Below are positions 8,080 through 16,524 of a stretch of 44,292 bases of DNA, in pieces. Every line of letters starts with the position of its first letter. Position 1 is the first letter of the stretch. The DNA comes from Gemmatimonadota bacterium (GTDB taxonomy: Bacteria > Latescibacterota > UBA2968 > UBA8231). A program made the position numbers and the translations under genes. The DNA lies in the NCBI GenBank assembly GCA_002712305.1, contig PATE01000047.1:1-44292 (forward strand). The letters run 5' to 3'. Under the pieces are notes generated by a model, which worked only from the letters and a program-made list of their open reading frames with translations, did not search any database and had not been told where the DNA came from.

Positions 8080-9149
8080 GTGCCTTCGGTTCCCCCGTGT
8101 GACAGGGTGGCGATCTGCTCTGCGGACAGGGCAGGCGCCTCTTCGTAGAGATGGCACGCGGCGGCACGGCCGGGATCCGTCAGGACGAGGCTTGGGTTGG
8201 TCTGCTGGCAGGAGGCCATCACGTGAGGACACCGATCTGCAAAGGGGCAGCCACCTGTACCATTGGCAATTGAAAGGGCTTGCTCTGTGGTCTCCGGACC
8301 TGCGCCGCCCTGGGACGGTGCTGGTTCTCCATCGGGATCTTCACCCCATCGACGCTTCGTATCGGCCAGGGGGATGGAGCGCACCAACAACTGTGTGTAC
8401 GGATGGCGGGGCGCCTTGATCACCTGTTCCACATCGCCTACCTCCACGACGTCGCCTCGATACATGATGAGAATCGTGTGACTCAACTGATAGGCAGTGG
8501 TCAGATCGTGGGTGATGTACACGAGACTGATGTTCCGCTCGCGGTGGATGCGAAAGAGGCTCTCGAGAATGGTCGCACGCAGGGAGGCGTCGACCATCGA
8601 TACGGGTTCGTCGGCGACGATCACCTTCGGGTCGAGCAGCAGCGCACGGGTGACCATGATCCGTTGACGCTGGCCACCACTTAGCTGATGCGGATAACGT
8701 CCGAGGGTTTCCTCGGCGCGCAAACCGACGGCGCGCAGGCCCTCTTCGATGCGCTCGCGACGCTGATCGCGTGTCAGTTCGGGGAAGAACTTGGATACGG
8801 GCAGTTCGAGACTGTGATCGACTCGATAGAAGGGGTTGAACACCCCGAAAGGATCCTGGAAGACGGCCTGGACCTGTCGACGGAAGACCTGGTAACCACT
8901 GCGGTCGAGCTGTTTCAGTTCGGTGCCCTGATAGAGAATCGAACCCGACGTAGGAGGGATCATGCCGAGCAGGAGCCGAGCCAGGGTGGTCTTCCCGGAC
9001 CCACTCTCGCCGGCGATGGCGACGACGACGGGACGATCAGCCGGCAGCTGCAGTGATGCACCTTGCACCGCCACGAGTCGCTGGCGCTCAAAGAGTCCGC
9101 CGCCGAATTCCATGCGCACACGACGTGCTTCGAGAAGGGAGGCACTCAT
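8076..9149 (-). CDS. oligopeptide-type ABC transporter ATP-binding protein (DppF/OppF-like)
   Basis: A 357-residue ATPase. Walker A is GESGSGKTT near residue 47, the signature is LSGGQRQR, and Walker B is VIVADEP. An oligopeptide-type C-terminal segment follows, with GGCPFADRCPHVMASC and ending LSHGGTEGT. The ORF begins MSASLLEARRVRMEFGGG at 9149, overlapping the stop of the other ATPase by ATGA, and ends in ATGA with the binding-protein gene. It is one half of the heterodimeric ATPase that drives import. Confidence 0.93.
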   Translation of the reverse strand: MSASLLEARRVRMEFGGGLFERQRLVAVQGASLQLPADRPVVVAIAGESGSGKTTLARLLLGMIPPTSGSILYQGTELKQLDRSGYQVFRRQVQAVFQDPFGVFNPFYRVDHSLELPVSKFFPELTRDQRRERIEEGLRAVGLRAEETLGRYPHQLSGGQRQRIMVTRALLLDPKVIVADEPVSMVDASLRATILESLFRIHRERNISLVYITHDLTTAYQLSHTILIMYRGDVVEVGDVEQVIKAPRHPYTQLLVRSIPLADTKRRWGEDPDGEPAPSQGGAGPETTEQALSIANGTGGCPFADRCPHVMASCQQTNPSLVLTDPGRAAACHLYEEAPALSAEQIATLSHGGTEGT

Positions 9150-10150
9150 GACGTGACGCCCGTGTGCAGGTGACAGGCGGCGCGCCGCTCGATCCGAGCG
9201 CTGTCGTCGTCGGCGACGACGGTGGTCAAACCCGGGATCTTCGTTGTGCAGCCGTCGATGGCTTCCGGACAGCGCGGATGAAAGGGACAGCCCGCCGGTG
9301 GGTCGAGCAGCGACGGAGGCAAACCCGGGATGCCCCGGAACTCACCCCGGCGATCCAGGGAGGGCAGACTGGAGACGAGCAATCGCGTGTACGGATGCAG
9401 CGGTTGTTCCAGCAGCTGTTGAACGGGGCCCAGTTCGACGAGCCGACCCGCATACATGACGCCAAGACGATCCACACACTGAGCCATCAAACCCATGTCG
9501 TGACCGACGAGAATGACAGCCGCGTCGAGTTCGCCCTGCACACGAAACAGCGTATCCATTACTCGTTTCTGCACGACCACGTCGAGGGCGCTGGTCGGTT
9601 CATCGGCGATGATGACCTGAGGGCGCAGGGCCACGGAGATGGCCATACCCACACGCTGCTTCATGCCACCGCTCAATTCATGGGGATACATCTGCGCCGT
9701 GTCGGGATCCAGTTCCACCAGGCTCAGCAGATCGCTCACCCGCGCCCGCATTTTCTCCCCACCTGGTCCCTGCTCATGAGCCTGAATGGTATCGGCGATC
9801 TGGGCGCCGACACGCATCACGGGATTGAGAGAATTCATGACGCCCTGAGGGATCAGGGAGATGTGGGCAAATCGCGCCTGTCGCATCTGTTCATCGGACA
9901 ACGACAACAGCTCCAGGTCGCCCAGTTGAGCGCGACCCGACTCGATGCGACCTGGGGGACGGATCAGACGCATGAGGGCCATGGCCGTGGTCGTCTTGCC
10001 GGAACCCGATTCTCCCACGAGTCCGAGTCGTTCGCCGGCCAGCAGGTCGAAGCTGACCCCCTCCACCGCACGGATTGCTCCGCGCTCGGTGTGATAGTGC
10101 ACGCGCAAGTCCTCGACGCTCAGCGCGACGCGGGAACGGTTCCCGGTCAT
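9146..10150 (-). CDS. oligopeptide-type ABC transporter ATP-binding protein (DppD/OppD-like)
   Basis: A 334-residue ATPase starting MTGNRSRVALSVEDLRVHYH at 10150; the longer in-frame extension lies inside the permease gene and is not family-like. Walker A is GESGSGKTT, the Q-loop region is ISLIPQGVMNSLNP, the signature is LSGGMKQRVGMA, and Walker B is VIIADEPTSALD. The C-terminal CPFHPRCPEAIDGC segment is typical of DppD/OppD. The start overlaps the preceding permease stop as ATGA, continuing the coupled operon. Confidence 0.93.
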   Translation of the reverse strand: MTGNRSRVALSVEDLRVHYHTERGAIRAVEGVSFDLLAGERLGLVGESGSGKTTTAMALMRLIRPPGRIESGRAQLGDLELLSLSDEQMRQARFAHISLIPQGVMNSLNPVMRVGAQIADTIQAHEQGPGGEKMRARVSDLLSLVELDPDTAQMYPHELSGGMKQRVGMAISVALRPQVIIADEPTSALDVVVQKRVMDTLFRVQGELDAAVILVGHDMGLMAQCVDRLGVMYAGRLVELGPVQQLLEQPLHPYTRLLVSSLPSLDRRGEFRGIPGLPPSLLDPPAGCPFHPRCPEAIDGCTTKIPGLTTVVADDDSARIERRAACHLHTGVTS

Positions 10151-11004
10151 GAGGTGGCCTTCCACATGCGGGGATTGGCGATGCGGTCGAGGCCCATGGA
10201 GACGAGGAAGAGGCCGACGAAGATCAGTACGATGATGACCATGGGGGGTGCCCACCACCACCAGACGCTGCGCAGAAGCGACGTGTAGTAGAGGGCCCAA
10301 TAGATGGTCATGCCGAGGGTGGGTTCATTCTGCGGTCCGAGTCCGAGTGCCTCCAGGCCGATAGAGGCCAACACGGCGGCGCCGACGGCGCTAACAAAAC
10401 TGGCCGCCAGATAGGGCAGCAGGTTTGGTAGCAACTCGCGGGCGATGATCTCCAGATCTCCGAGCCCCGAGAGACGGGCCACCTGCACGTAGCCGGCCTC
10501 ACGCATGGACAACACCTGCGAGCGAATCGTGCGCGTGGGAATCATCCAGGCCAGCGAAGCCACGACGAGGGCCATCATGTTCACCGTCACCGTCGTGTGC
10601 AGGGACGTGGCCAGGACCACGAGAAACAGGAGTCCGGGAATCGTCATCAACACATCCGCGGCGCCACGGATCACTGTATCGATCCACCCACCGAAGTAGC
10701 CGGCGACGAAGCCGAGAATCGTACCGATGCCGAGACCGACGACACCGGCGACGAAACCGACCCACAGTGTGAGGGGGGTACCCGCGACCATGACGGCCAA
10801 AAGGTCGCGCCCAGCCGCGTCGGTGCCGAGGAGATGGTCGACGGTGGGTGTGAGGTTTGCAGGTGCCGAGCCGACGCGTGACAGATCGGTGTCGACGAAG
10901 AGAGAACCGACGGGCCCGAAGGCGACGACGACAAACACGACGGCCAATCCCGCCACCAACTGTGGGTGGTTGCGTACCATGGCGGCCAGAGACGCTCTAT
11001 TCAT
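10147..11004 (-). CDS. oligopeptide-type ABC transporter permease (DppC-like)
   Basis: A 285-residue membrane protein. An N-terminal anchor helix (LVAGLAVVFVVVAFGPVG) is followed by the periplasmic DHLLGTDAAGRDLLAVMVAGTP motif typical of DppC/OppC. Further transmembrane helices and a cytoplasmic EAA-type loop (YVQVARLSGLGDLEIIARELLPN) that docks the ATPases come next. It lies 12 bp after the DppB-like gene and ends in ATGA with the first ATPase gene. Confidence 0.92.
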   Translation of the reverse strand: MNRASLAAMVRNHPQLVAGLAVVFVVVAFGPVGSLFVDTDLSRVGSAPANLTPTVDHLLGTDAAGRDLLAVMVAGTPLTLWVGFVAGVVGLGIGTILGFVAGYFGGWIDTVIRGAADVLMTIPGLLFLVVLATSLHTTVTVNMMALVVASLAWMIPTRTIRSQVLSMREAGYVQVARLSGLGDLEIIARELLPNLLPYLAASFVSAVGAAVLASIGLEALGLGPQNEPTLGMTIYWALYYTSLLRSVWWWWAPPMVIIVLIFVGLFLVSMGLDRIANPRMWKATS

Positions 11005-11016
11005 GGCGATCCCTCT

Positions 11017-12018
11017 TCAGCGCTTGTAGGCGATGCGTGGATCGAGCAGAGGATAGACGATGTCCAGCACCAGCGTCACCAGCGCGATGGCGAGGATGAC
11101 CATGACCACGACGCCATAGATCACGAAGTAGTCGAAGGTCTGAATCGCGCGATAGAGAACGGTTCCTACGCCGGGATAGGCGAACACGACTTCCACCAAC
11201 ACCGCACCGGATACGACGTATCCCATGGCGAGGGCAAGAGACGTGGTCTGCGGCAGCAGGGCATTGCGCAGGGCATACCGGAAGAACACATCGCGACTCT
11301 TCAAGCCACGCGCCTCGGCGTAGTTCACATAATCCTCGCCCTGCACGGTGACCATCATACCTCGCATGGAGAGCGCCCAGAAGCCGACGGAGGAGAGCAC
11401 GATGGACAGACCGGGAACGATGGAGTGATAGAGGACATCCATGGCAAAGGCGAAGGTGGGGCTCGGAAGCGTGCCAAGGGTGAAACCACCCCCAAGGGGG
11501 AACAGTCGCAGCGTGAATCCCAGGGCGAAGACGAGAACGAGTCCCAGCAGGTAATAGGGAATGGCCGACAAAGCCAGAAGGGGCGCCGAGAGGTAATGGA
11601 GAAAGGCAGGTGACTTGGGCCAGGCGAGCAGGGCACCCAACAATGTGCCGAGGGCAAAGGCAATGAGTGTTGCCACCGTCAGCAGGCCGAGGGTCCAGGG
11701 CAAGGCTCGGAGGATGATGTCGGACGCCTTGGAAGGGAAGTAGGCGATGGAAACGCCGAAGTCGAGTTGTGCCACGTCACCGAGATACCGCACATACTGC
11801 TTCCACAGGGGCTGATCGAGTCCGAAACGAGCCTCGTAGGTGGCCACGACGGCTTCCATGTCGGTCTTGCCTGCTCCCCCGAAGGAAAGGGCCTGCAGCA
11901 GCCGTTCACGAATCGGATTGACTGGTGCCATGCGGGGCATGAAAAAGTTGATTGTCGCCCCCGCCCACACGATGATGAAGAAGACGGCGATCCGTCTGAC
12001 GAGATAGTCAGCGGGCAC
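11017..12018 (-). CDS. oligopeptide-type ABC transporter permease (DppB-like)
   Basis: A 333-residue permease that starts at GTG 12018 (MPADYLVRRIAVFFIIVWAG) with GGGAG about eight bases upstream. It has an N-terminal helix followed by INFFMPRMAPVNP, several transmembrane segments, and the EAA loop DYVNYAEARGLKSRDVFFRYALRNALLP. It is the first gene of the transporter operon, so the promoter should lie in the 146-bp gap 12019-12164. I see no unmistakable -35/-10 pair there. Confidence 0.92.
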   Translation of the reverse strand: MPADYLVRRIAVFFIIVWAGATINFFMPRMAPVNPIRERLLQALSFGGAGKTDMEAVVATYEARFGLDQPLWKQYVRYLGDVAQLDFGVSIAYFPSKASDIILRALPWTLGLLTVATLIAFALGTLLGALLAWPKSPAFLHYLSAPLLALSAIPYYLLGLVLVFALGFTLRLFPLGGGFTLGTLPSPTFAFAMDVLYHSIVPGLSIVLSSVGFWALSMRGMMVTVQGEDYVNYAEARGLKSRDVFFRYALRNALLPQTTSLALAMGYVVSGAVLVEVVFAYPGVGTVLYRAIQTFDYFVIYGVVVMVILAIALVTLVLDIVYPLLDPRIAYKR

Positions 12019-12164
12019 GGTTGGGCTCCCAGTTGGTCAGGATCTTACGTTTGAGAGGTTTCACATCCGTCGCTCACGGGTGAAGCTGATCCGTCGAGTT
12101 GCAGAATTGCGCATGCAGAACCACCAATGATCAACATCATCAAGGGCCCGACGCAAACGCCGCG

Positions 12165-13022
12165 TCAGCGAGGCAGGTGATGGCTGACGGTTCGTGTGCC
12201 TTCACAGGTGAAGGTCGGATCGTAGTTGCGGATCACGTCGGGGACGTCGCCATCCCACCAACTCGGTGGATTGGGAAAGTCGAACACGTTATGCCACGCC
12301 AAGACCAGCGTGCGTCGCTGGTCGGTCTGATTGGGCCAGGCGGCGTGCAGCAGACGGGCGTCTGCGATGATGAGGTCGCCGGCCTTCAGCGGCACATCGA
12401 TGCTGTCAGGATGGTCCATGAAGATGGGATGATCGAGGTCATCGATGGCCTGGATCTCGGGTGTGTGCGCATTGGGTAGAATGTCATGCAGATCGATCCG
12501 CTTGCGATGTGTCCCCGGGATGACACGCAGGCAGCCGTTCTCGCGTGTCGTATCACTCATGTAGTAGGACAGAAAGATCTTCGTCGGCCACGGGGAAGCC
12601 GCTTCCGGGTGGTTCCAGTTCATGAAGTCCTGGTGCCAATAGAGCGGCGGGCCGAAGGCGGGTTTCGACAGCAGGATCAGGCCTCCACCGGCGGACGCGA
12701 GATTCTCGAGTTGGAGATCTCTGCAGGCCTGCAGTTGTGGTTCGTGGTCGAGGAGCTTCTGGACGATGGGATCCCCGAAATGTTGATGGGTGGACTCCCG
12801 GTCCATCAGCTTCCACCGCTCTTCAGTGTACACGTGGATGTCGCTGCCCTGATAGCGGTACTTCGGATCTACGGGGACACGCTCGAAGACATCCTGAGAC
12901 CAGGTCTGCAGTTCAGAGAGCAGGGGATCGCCCAGAATTCCGGGTACGATGGCGAACCCGTCGGTCACCAGCTGATCACGTTTCCGGGGGGCACTATCCG
13001 CAGTCAGTTCTTCGTATTCCAC
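12165..13022 (-). CDS. phytanoyl-CoA dioxygenase (PhyH) family protein
   Basis: A 285-residue Fe(II)/2-oxoglutarate-dependent dioxygenase. The HxD iron motif is in PPLYWHQDFMNW, the distal His is in ADARLLHAAWPNQT, and the 2-oxoglutarate-binding Arg is in DQRRTLVLAW. The segment ENGCLRVIPGTHRKR is typical of PhyH relatives. They hydroxylate small molecules or CoA esters; this bacterial clade has many paralogues of unknown substrate. It follows the SGNH hydrolase gene by 8 bp and shares its operon with pirin. Confidence 0.9.
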   Translation of the reverse strand: MEYEELTADSAPRKRDQLVTDGFAIVPGILGDPLLSELQTWSQDVFERVPVDPKYRYQGSDIHVYTEERWKLMDRESTHQHFGDPIVQKLLDHEPQLQACRDLQLENLASAGGGLILLSKPAFGPPLYWHQDFMNWNHPEAASPWPTKIFLSYYMSDTTRENGCLRVIPGTHRKRIDLHDILPNAHTPEIQAIDDLDHPIFMDHPDSIDVPLKAGDLIIADARLLHAAWPNQTDQRRTLVLAWHNVFDFPNPPSWWDGDVPDVIRNYDPTFTCEGTRTVSHHLPR

Positions 13023-13030
13023 GGGTTACC

Positions 13031-13678
13031 TCATGGGTAATACAGACGACACGCGTGGCTGCCAGGGTCGTGTATGCCGAACTCGCGATACAGGAGATCG
13101 GCGAATGCCCGGTGTCCGTATTCGTTGGGGTGGAAGGCATCGCTCATCCAGTAGGCGTGCTTGTCCGCGTTCTGTTTCCAGAACGCCGTGTGATCGATCA
13201 GCGATGCGTCGTGGTCGGTGGCCGCTTGTCGGATGGCCTTCATGTAGGCGTCGATGTGGGGTTCGCGATCCGGTGCCTGCCCCGGCAGGATGGGACACGT
13301 GGTCTGCAGGACGGGGATCGCATCGATCTGCTCGAGACGCTTGATCAGTTTCGTCAGATTGTCGCCGAATTCCGACACGTCGATCTCGTTGTTTTCGCTG
13401 CAGTCGTTCATGCCGATCATGATCAGCACGACGGCGGGCTCAAACTGACCTACACGCCAGTCAAAGCTCTGCAGCAAACCACGCGTATTGTCGCCGCTGA
13501 TGGCCGACGTGAGGACCATGTCCATCGTGCGACCCAGCTCGAAGCGCAGGCGCTCGGTGAACAACTCGGCGTAGTCGCGGTGCCCGAAGGTGTGCAGCGC
13601 ACCGTGGGTGATGCTGTCCCCGTAGAAGATCCACTTCGCCGGTGCGTCGGCCTCAAGAATTTGTCGGATGCACTCCAA
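13031..13678 (-). CDS. SGNH/GDSL-family hydrolase
   Basis: A 215-residue esterase/lipase-fold protein with the four SGNH blocks in order: FYGDSITHG near residue 18 (catalytic Ser), the Gly of SAISGDNTRG, GMNDCSENN (Asn), and SDAFHPNEYGH (Asp and His). No signal peptide is seen, so it is probably cytoplasmic. It likely deacylates carbohydrate or small acyl esters; the substrate is unknown. It lies between the pirin gene (12 bp upstream) and the dioxygenase gene. Confidence 0.9.
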   Translation of the reverse strand: MECIRQILEADAPAKWIFYGDSITHGALHTFGHRDYAELFTERLRFELGRTMDMVLTSAISGDNTRGLLQSFDWRVGQFEPAVVLIMIGMNDCSENNEIDVSEFGDNLTKLIKRLEQIDAIPVLQTTCPILPGQAPDREPHIDAYMKAIRQAATDHDASLIDHTAFWKQNADKHAYWMSDAFHPNEYGHRAFADLLYREFGIHDPGSHACRLYYP

Positions 13679-13690
13679 AGAAGTCCAGTC

Positions 13691-14602
13691 CTATCTCTTG
13701 CGGATGAAGGTGCCCTGCTGCAATTCGCGAAAAGCGGCCTGGAGCTCGTTTTGGGAGTTCATGACGATCGGTCCGCGCCAGGCGATGGGCTCTTCGATCG
13801 GCTTGCCTGAAACAAGCAGGAATCGGATGCCCTCTTCTCCCGCCTGTACGGTGATTTCGTCGCCGGAATCAAAGAGGATGAGATTGCGATTGCCCGTCAC
13901 ATCGACGGCCGTCGCTTCGGGTTGGCCTTCCTCCATCACCTCGGTGGCCACAGACTGAGGGTCCGACGCATCACGGAAACTGCCGGCGCCATTGAAGATA
14001 TAGGCAAAGCCGTGGCGATCCATCTCGACAGGCAGGGTCTTGCGTTTGCCGGGCGGTACGTAGACATCGAGATATCGCGGATCTGCGGCGATGCCGTCGA
14101 CGGGGCCTCGCTGGCCCCAGAAGTCGCCGCAGATGATGCGCACGGTGGTGCCATCGTCATCGGTGACCTCGGGGATGTCTGCACCGGCCACATCCTGGTA
14201 TCGGGGATTCGTCATCTTCTCGGCGGCGGGCAGATTGGCCCACAACTGAAAGCCGTGCATGCGTCCGGCGTCATCACCCTGGGGCATCTCCTGGTGCAGG
14301 ATCCCCGACCCGGCGGTCATCCACTGGATGTCGCCGGCGCCGAGGGCGCCTTGATTCCCCAGGCTGTCGCCGTGGTTGACGGTGCCTGCGAGCACATAGG
14401 TAATGGTCTCGATGCCGCGGTGCGGATGCCATGGGAAGCCGGCCATATAGTCGGTGGGCTGATCGCCACGAAAGTCATCGAAGAGCAGAAACGGATCGGT
14501 CTCTTCCGTGTCGCCGAAACCGAAGGCGCGACGCAGGCGGACACCGGCACCTTCGATGTGGGGTTGGGCTTCGACGATGCGTTTGACGGGACGGATGGAC
14601 AC
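13691..14602 (-). CDS. pirin family protein
   Basis: A 303-residue bicupin. The N-terminal cupin carries the pirin metal motif WHPHRGIETITYVLAG (two His), with the third His and Glu in GSGILHQEM. The second cupin and the C-terminal ISGKPI-like VSGKPIEEPIAWRGPIVMN block close the fold. Pirins bind Fe; some have quercetinase activity and others regulate. It heads a three-gene minus-strand operon and is divergent from a second PhyH gene across 144 bp. Confidence 0.93.
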   Translation of the reverse strand: MSIRPVKRIVEAQPHIEGAGVRLRRAFGFGDTEETDPFLLFDDFRGDQPTDYMAGFPWHPHRGIETITYVLAGTVNHGDSLGNQGALGAGDIQWMTAGSGILHQEMPQGDDAGRMHGFQLWANLPAAEKMTNPRYQDVAGADIPEVTDDDGTTVRIICGDFWGQRGPVDGIAADPRYLDVYVPPGKRKTLPVEMDRHGFAYIFNGAGSFRDASDPQSVATEVMEEGQPEATAVDVTGNRNLILFDSGDEITVQAGEEGIRFLLVSGKPIEEPIAWRGPIVMNSQNELQAAFRELQQGTFIRKR

Positions 14603-14746
14603 GATGGGCCTCGCAGCGCTAGGGTGGTCGTGAACCGATAGGCGATTCTATGGCTGAGGGGCTCGATGTCAATCCGGCGGGCTCTTGCCCCGACGGTCAG
14701 AAGGAGATTGGGTAGTGTTGTCCCCACTCAACCAAAAGTGACTGCC

Positions 14747-15577
14747 ATGCGTCTTGTGCTCTCAACCGATCAACAGCTCGCCCGATGCCTCGACGCTGAG
14801 TCGTTGCAGCAGGCCGCGACCGCCTTGCGTGACGAGGGTTACGTGATCCTGGAGAAGGCCGTCGATGCCGCCTGCCTCGACGTGCTGCGCGAACGCATGA
14901 CAGCAGACACACACGAACTTCTGGCAGCGCAGGCGAAGGGCGAACAGGTCAGCGGATGGATGCGTGGTCATCTTCAGCAGAAGCCACCCCATCACCGGCC
15001 CTTTCTGTTCGCAGATATCGTGGCCAATCCCTTCGCCGTCCAGGTGACCCACGCCGTATTGGGGGATGGTCTGTTCAATGCCTTCTACAGCGGCAACACG
15101 AACTGCCCGGGCAGCGAGCAACAGCCTCTGCATCGGGACTCGAGACAGCTCTGGCCGACGTGGGACACGGCCCATCCAGCGACCACTCTCGTGGTGAATA
15201 TCTCTCCCATGGACTGTGATGCGGATCGGGGCAGCACCGAGATCTGGCCGGGGTCACATCTGGTGACGGGAGAATTGACGGATGAGTTGATCGAGGCAAG
15301 ACGGGCCGAGGTGCCACCGATTCGTGTGGAAGCGCCCAAGGGATCGGTGATGATTCGCGACATCCGCCTCTGGCATCGAGGTATGCCGAACTCATCCGAT
15401 CAGATCCGACACATGATCGCCATGGTGCATCAGATCCACTGGTTCCGCCGAGTTCCTGTGCTCCGATTCCAGCGTGGGGCGGAAGACGCCTTCGAGAGTG
15501 ATCTGCTCGACGCACACGCGGAGTTTTTCGACGCCGAGCCGGAGTACCTCTTCGGTCCTCACCCCAATCACTCGTGA
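14747..15577 (+). CDS. second phytanoyl-CoA dioxygenase (PhyH) family protein
   Basis: A 276-residue Fe(II)/2-oxoglutarate oxygenase starting MRLVLSTDQQLARCLD at 14747. A longer reading from 14666 adds an Arg-rich, non-family stretch. The iron ligands are in PLHRDSRQLW (His, Asp) and RLWHRGMPN (His), the latter followed by the IRHM Arg. The DRGSTEIWPGSHLVTG segment is family-typical. It differs markedly from the PhyH at 12165-13022 and has an N-terminal half with RGHLQQKPPHHRPF. Substrate unknown. Confidence 0.88.
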   Translation: MRLVLSTDQQLARCLDAESLQQAATALRDEGYVILEKAVDAACLDVLRERMTADTHELLAAQAKGEQVSGWMRGHLQQKPPHHRPFLFADIVANPFAVQVTHAVLGDGLFNAFYSGNTNCPGSEQQPLHRDSRQLWPTWDTAHPATTLVVNISPMDCDADRGSTEIWPGSHLVTGELTDELIEARRAEVPPIRVEAPKGSVMIRDIRLWHRGMPNSSDQIRHMIAMVHQIHWFRRVPVLRFQRGAEDAFESDLLDAHAEFFDAEPEYLFGPHPNHS

Positions 15578-15629
15578 TCATGCGGCCTGACCGCGTCGTC
15601 GAAGGCCGACTCATGCGGGTAGCCGGTTG

Positions 15630-16187
15630 ATGTACACCCGGTTCGCGCGTTTCCTGGCGCCTTTGATCCTGGCGATGATCGCGCAGGAATTGAGTGCGCA
15701 GTTTCTCAATGGTGGCATGGCACGTGTGCCCCAGGCAACGCGAACCTTGGCCGCCTTCGGCCTGGCCTACGGACTGATGTCGGTGTTGTCAGCGCCGCTT
15801 CATCAGTCACGTCAGCTGGGGCTGGCCATGATCGACAGCATGGCGCAGTTGCGAACGGGGGCGGGCGTGATCTTCGTTTCCGGAGCAGCGTTGTCGCTGG
15901 CTACGATGGCCCTGGGAGGCGACGGTCCAGGACGTTGGCTGGTGGAGGATCTCCATGAGATCGACGCATCTTTGGCCGACCAGGCGCAGACAGCTCTCCT
16001 GTGGCTGGTATCACTGCCTTTTATCAGTGGGTTGGCTCGATACTACTCCGGTTTGCTGGCGCGTGTGCGCCGTACGGAGATCATCAGTGCCGGAAGCTTG
16101 GCGGCCATCGGTGTCCGGATTACCTCCGTATTCCTGCTGATCGACATGGCTTTCGTCGAGCGGCACACCCCCGGCGACGGCGGGTAG
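15630..16187 (+). pseudogene. truncated ANKH (progressive ankylosis)-like membrane transporter
   Basis: About 175 residues match the N-terminal third of animal ANKH, which I recall well enough to align. QFLNGGMARVPQATRTLAAFGLAYGLM corresponds to the ANKH block that begins QALNRGIAAV. The following hydrophobic helices, HEIDASLADQAQTALLWL and a segment equivalent to the ANKH HVDESVGSKTRRAFLYL, keep the same order and spacing. ANKH exports pyrophosphate precursors, ATP and citrate, and is related to MATE-type carriers. Full-length relatives have close to 490 residues. Here homology stops near 16145, and the last residues (about 12) are read through reverse-strand coding sequence of another gene. 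TTG 15627 is an alternative start. Confidence 0.75.
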
Positions 16188-16454
16188 GATCTTGGCCGTA
16201 ATGTGGCCGCCGGGCACGTCGACCTGTTCGACGACGTATTCCTGTTGACGATGGTTGAAGCGTGCCACCAGTTCGGTGACGACTTCGTGACTCGAACCGC
16301 CGGTGAACAGATTCCAGAAGACGATCTTCTTGCGTGTCTGTCTTTCATCATCCGCATCGACCGATGACGGGATGGCGCCAACCAGAAGGATCAAGGCCAT
16401 CGCCGCATAAAGGGATCGGGTGACCCGTCCAGAGCGCCTCGCGAAAAAGCTCAA
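16148..16454 (-). pseudogene. truncated ABC sugar-type substrate-binding protein (family 1), N-terminus only
   Basis: The 5' end of an extracellular solute-binding protein gene. A TTG at 16454, nine bases after GGAG, begins a signal peptide (RRSGRVTRSLYAAMALILLVGA, cleavage near VDA). The mature start is KKIVFWNLFTGGSSHEVVTELV and HITAKILPAVAGGVP, typical of family 1 sugar binders. After GGVP the frame runs into reversed ANKH sequence, losing roughly 350 C-terminal residues; the exact end is uncertain by about 20 bases. It follows the heparinase gene by about 70 bp and was probably part of an oligosaccharide import system whose permeases are missing. Confidence 0.75.
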
Positions 16455-16524
16455 TGGACTGCTCTCCAACGCTTCGACGATCTGGGTTGCCCAAGGGCGC
16501 CCTGCCTGTCCGTCTCCCCACTCA

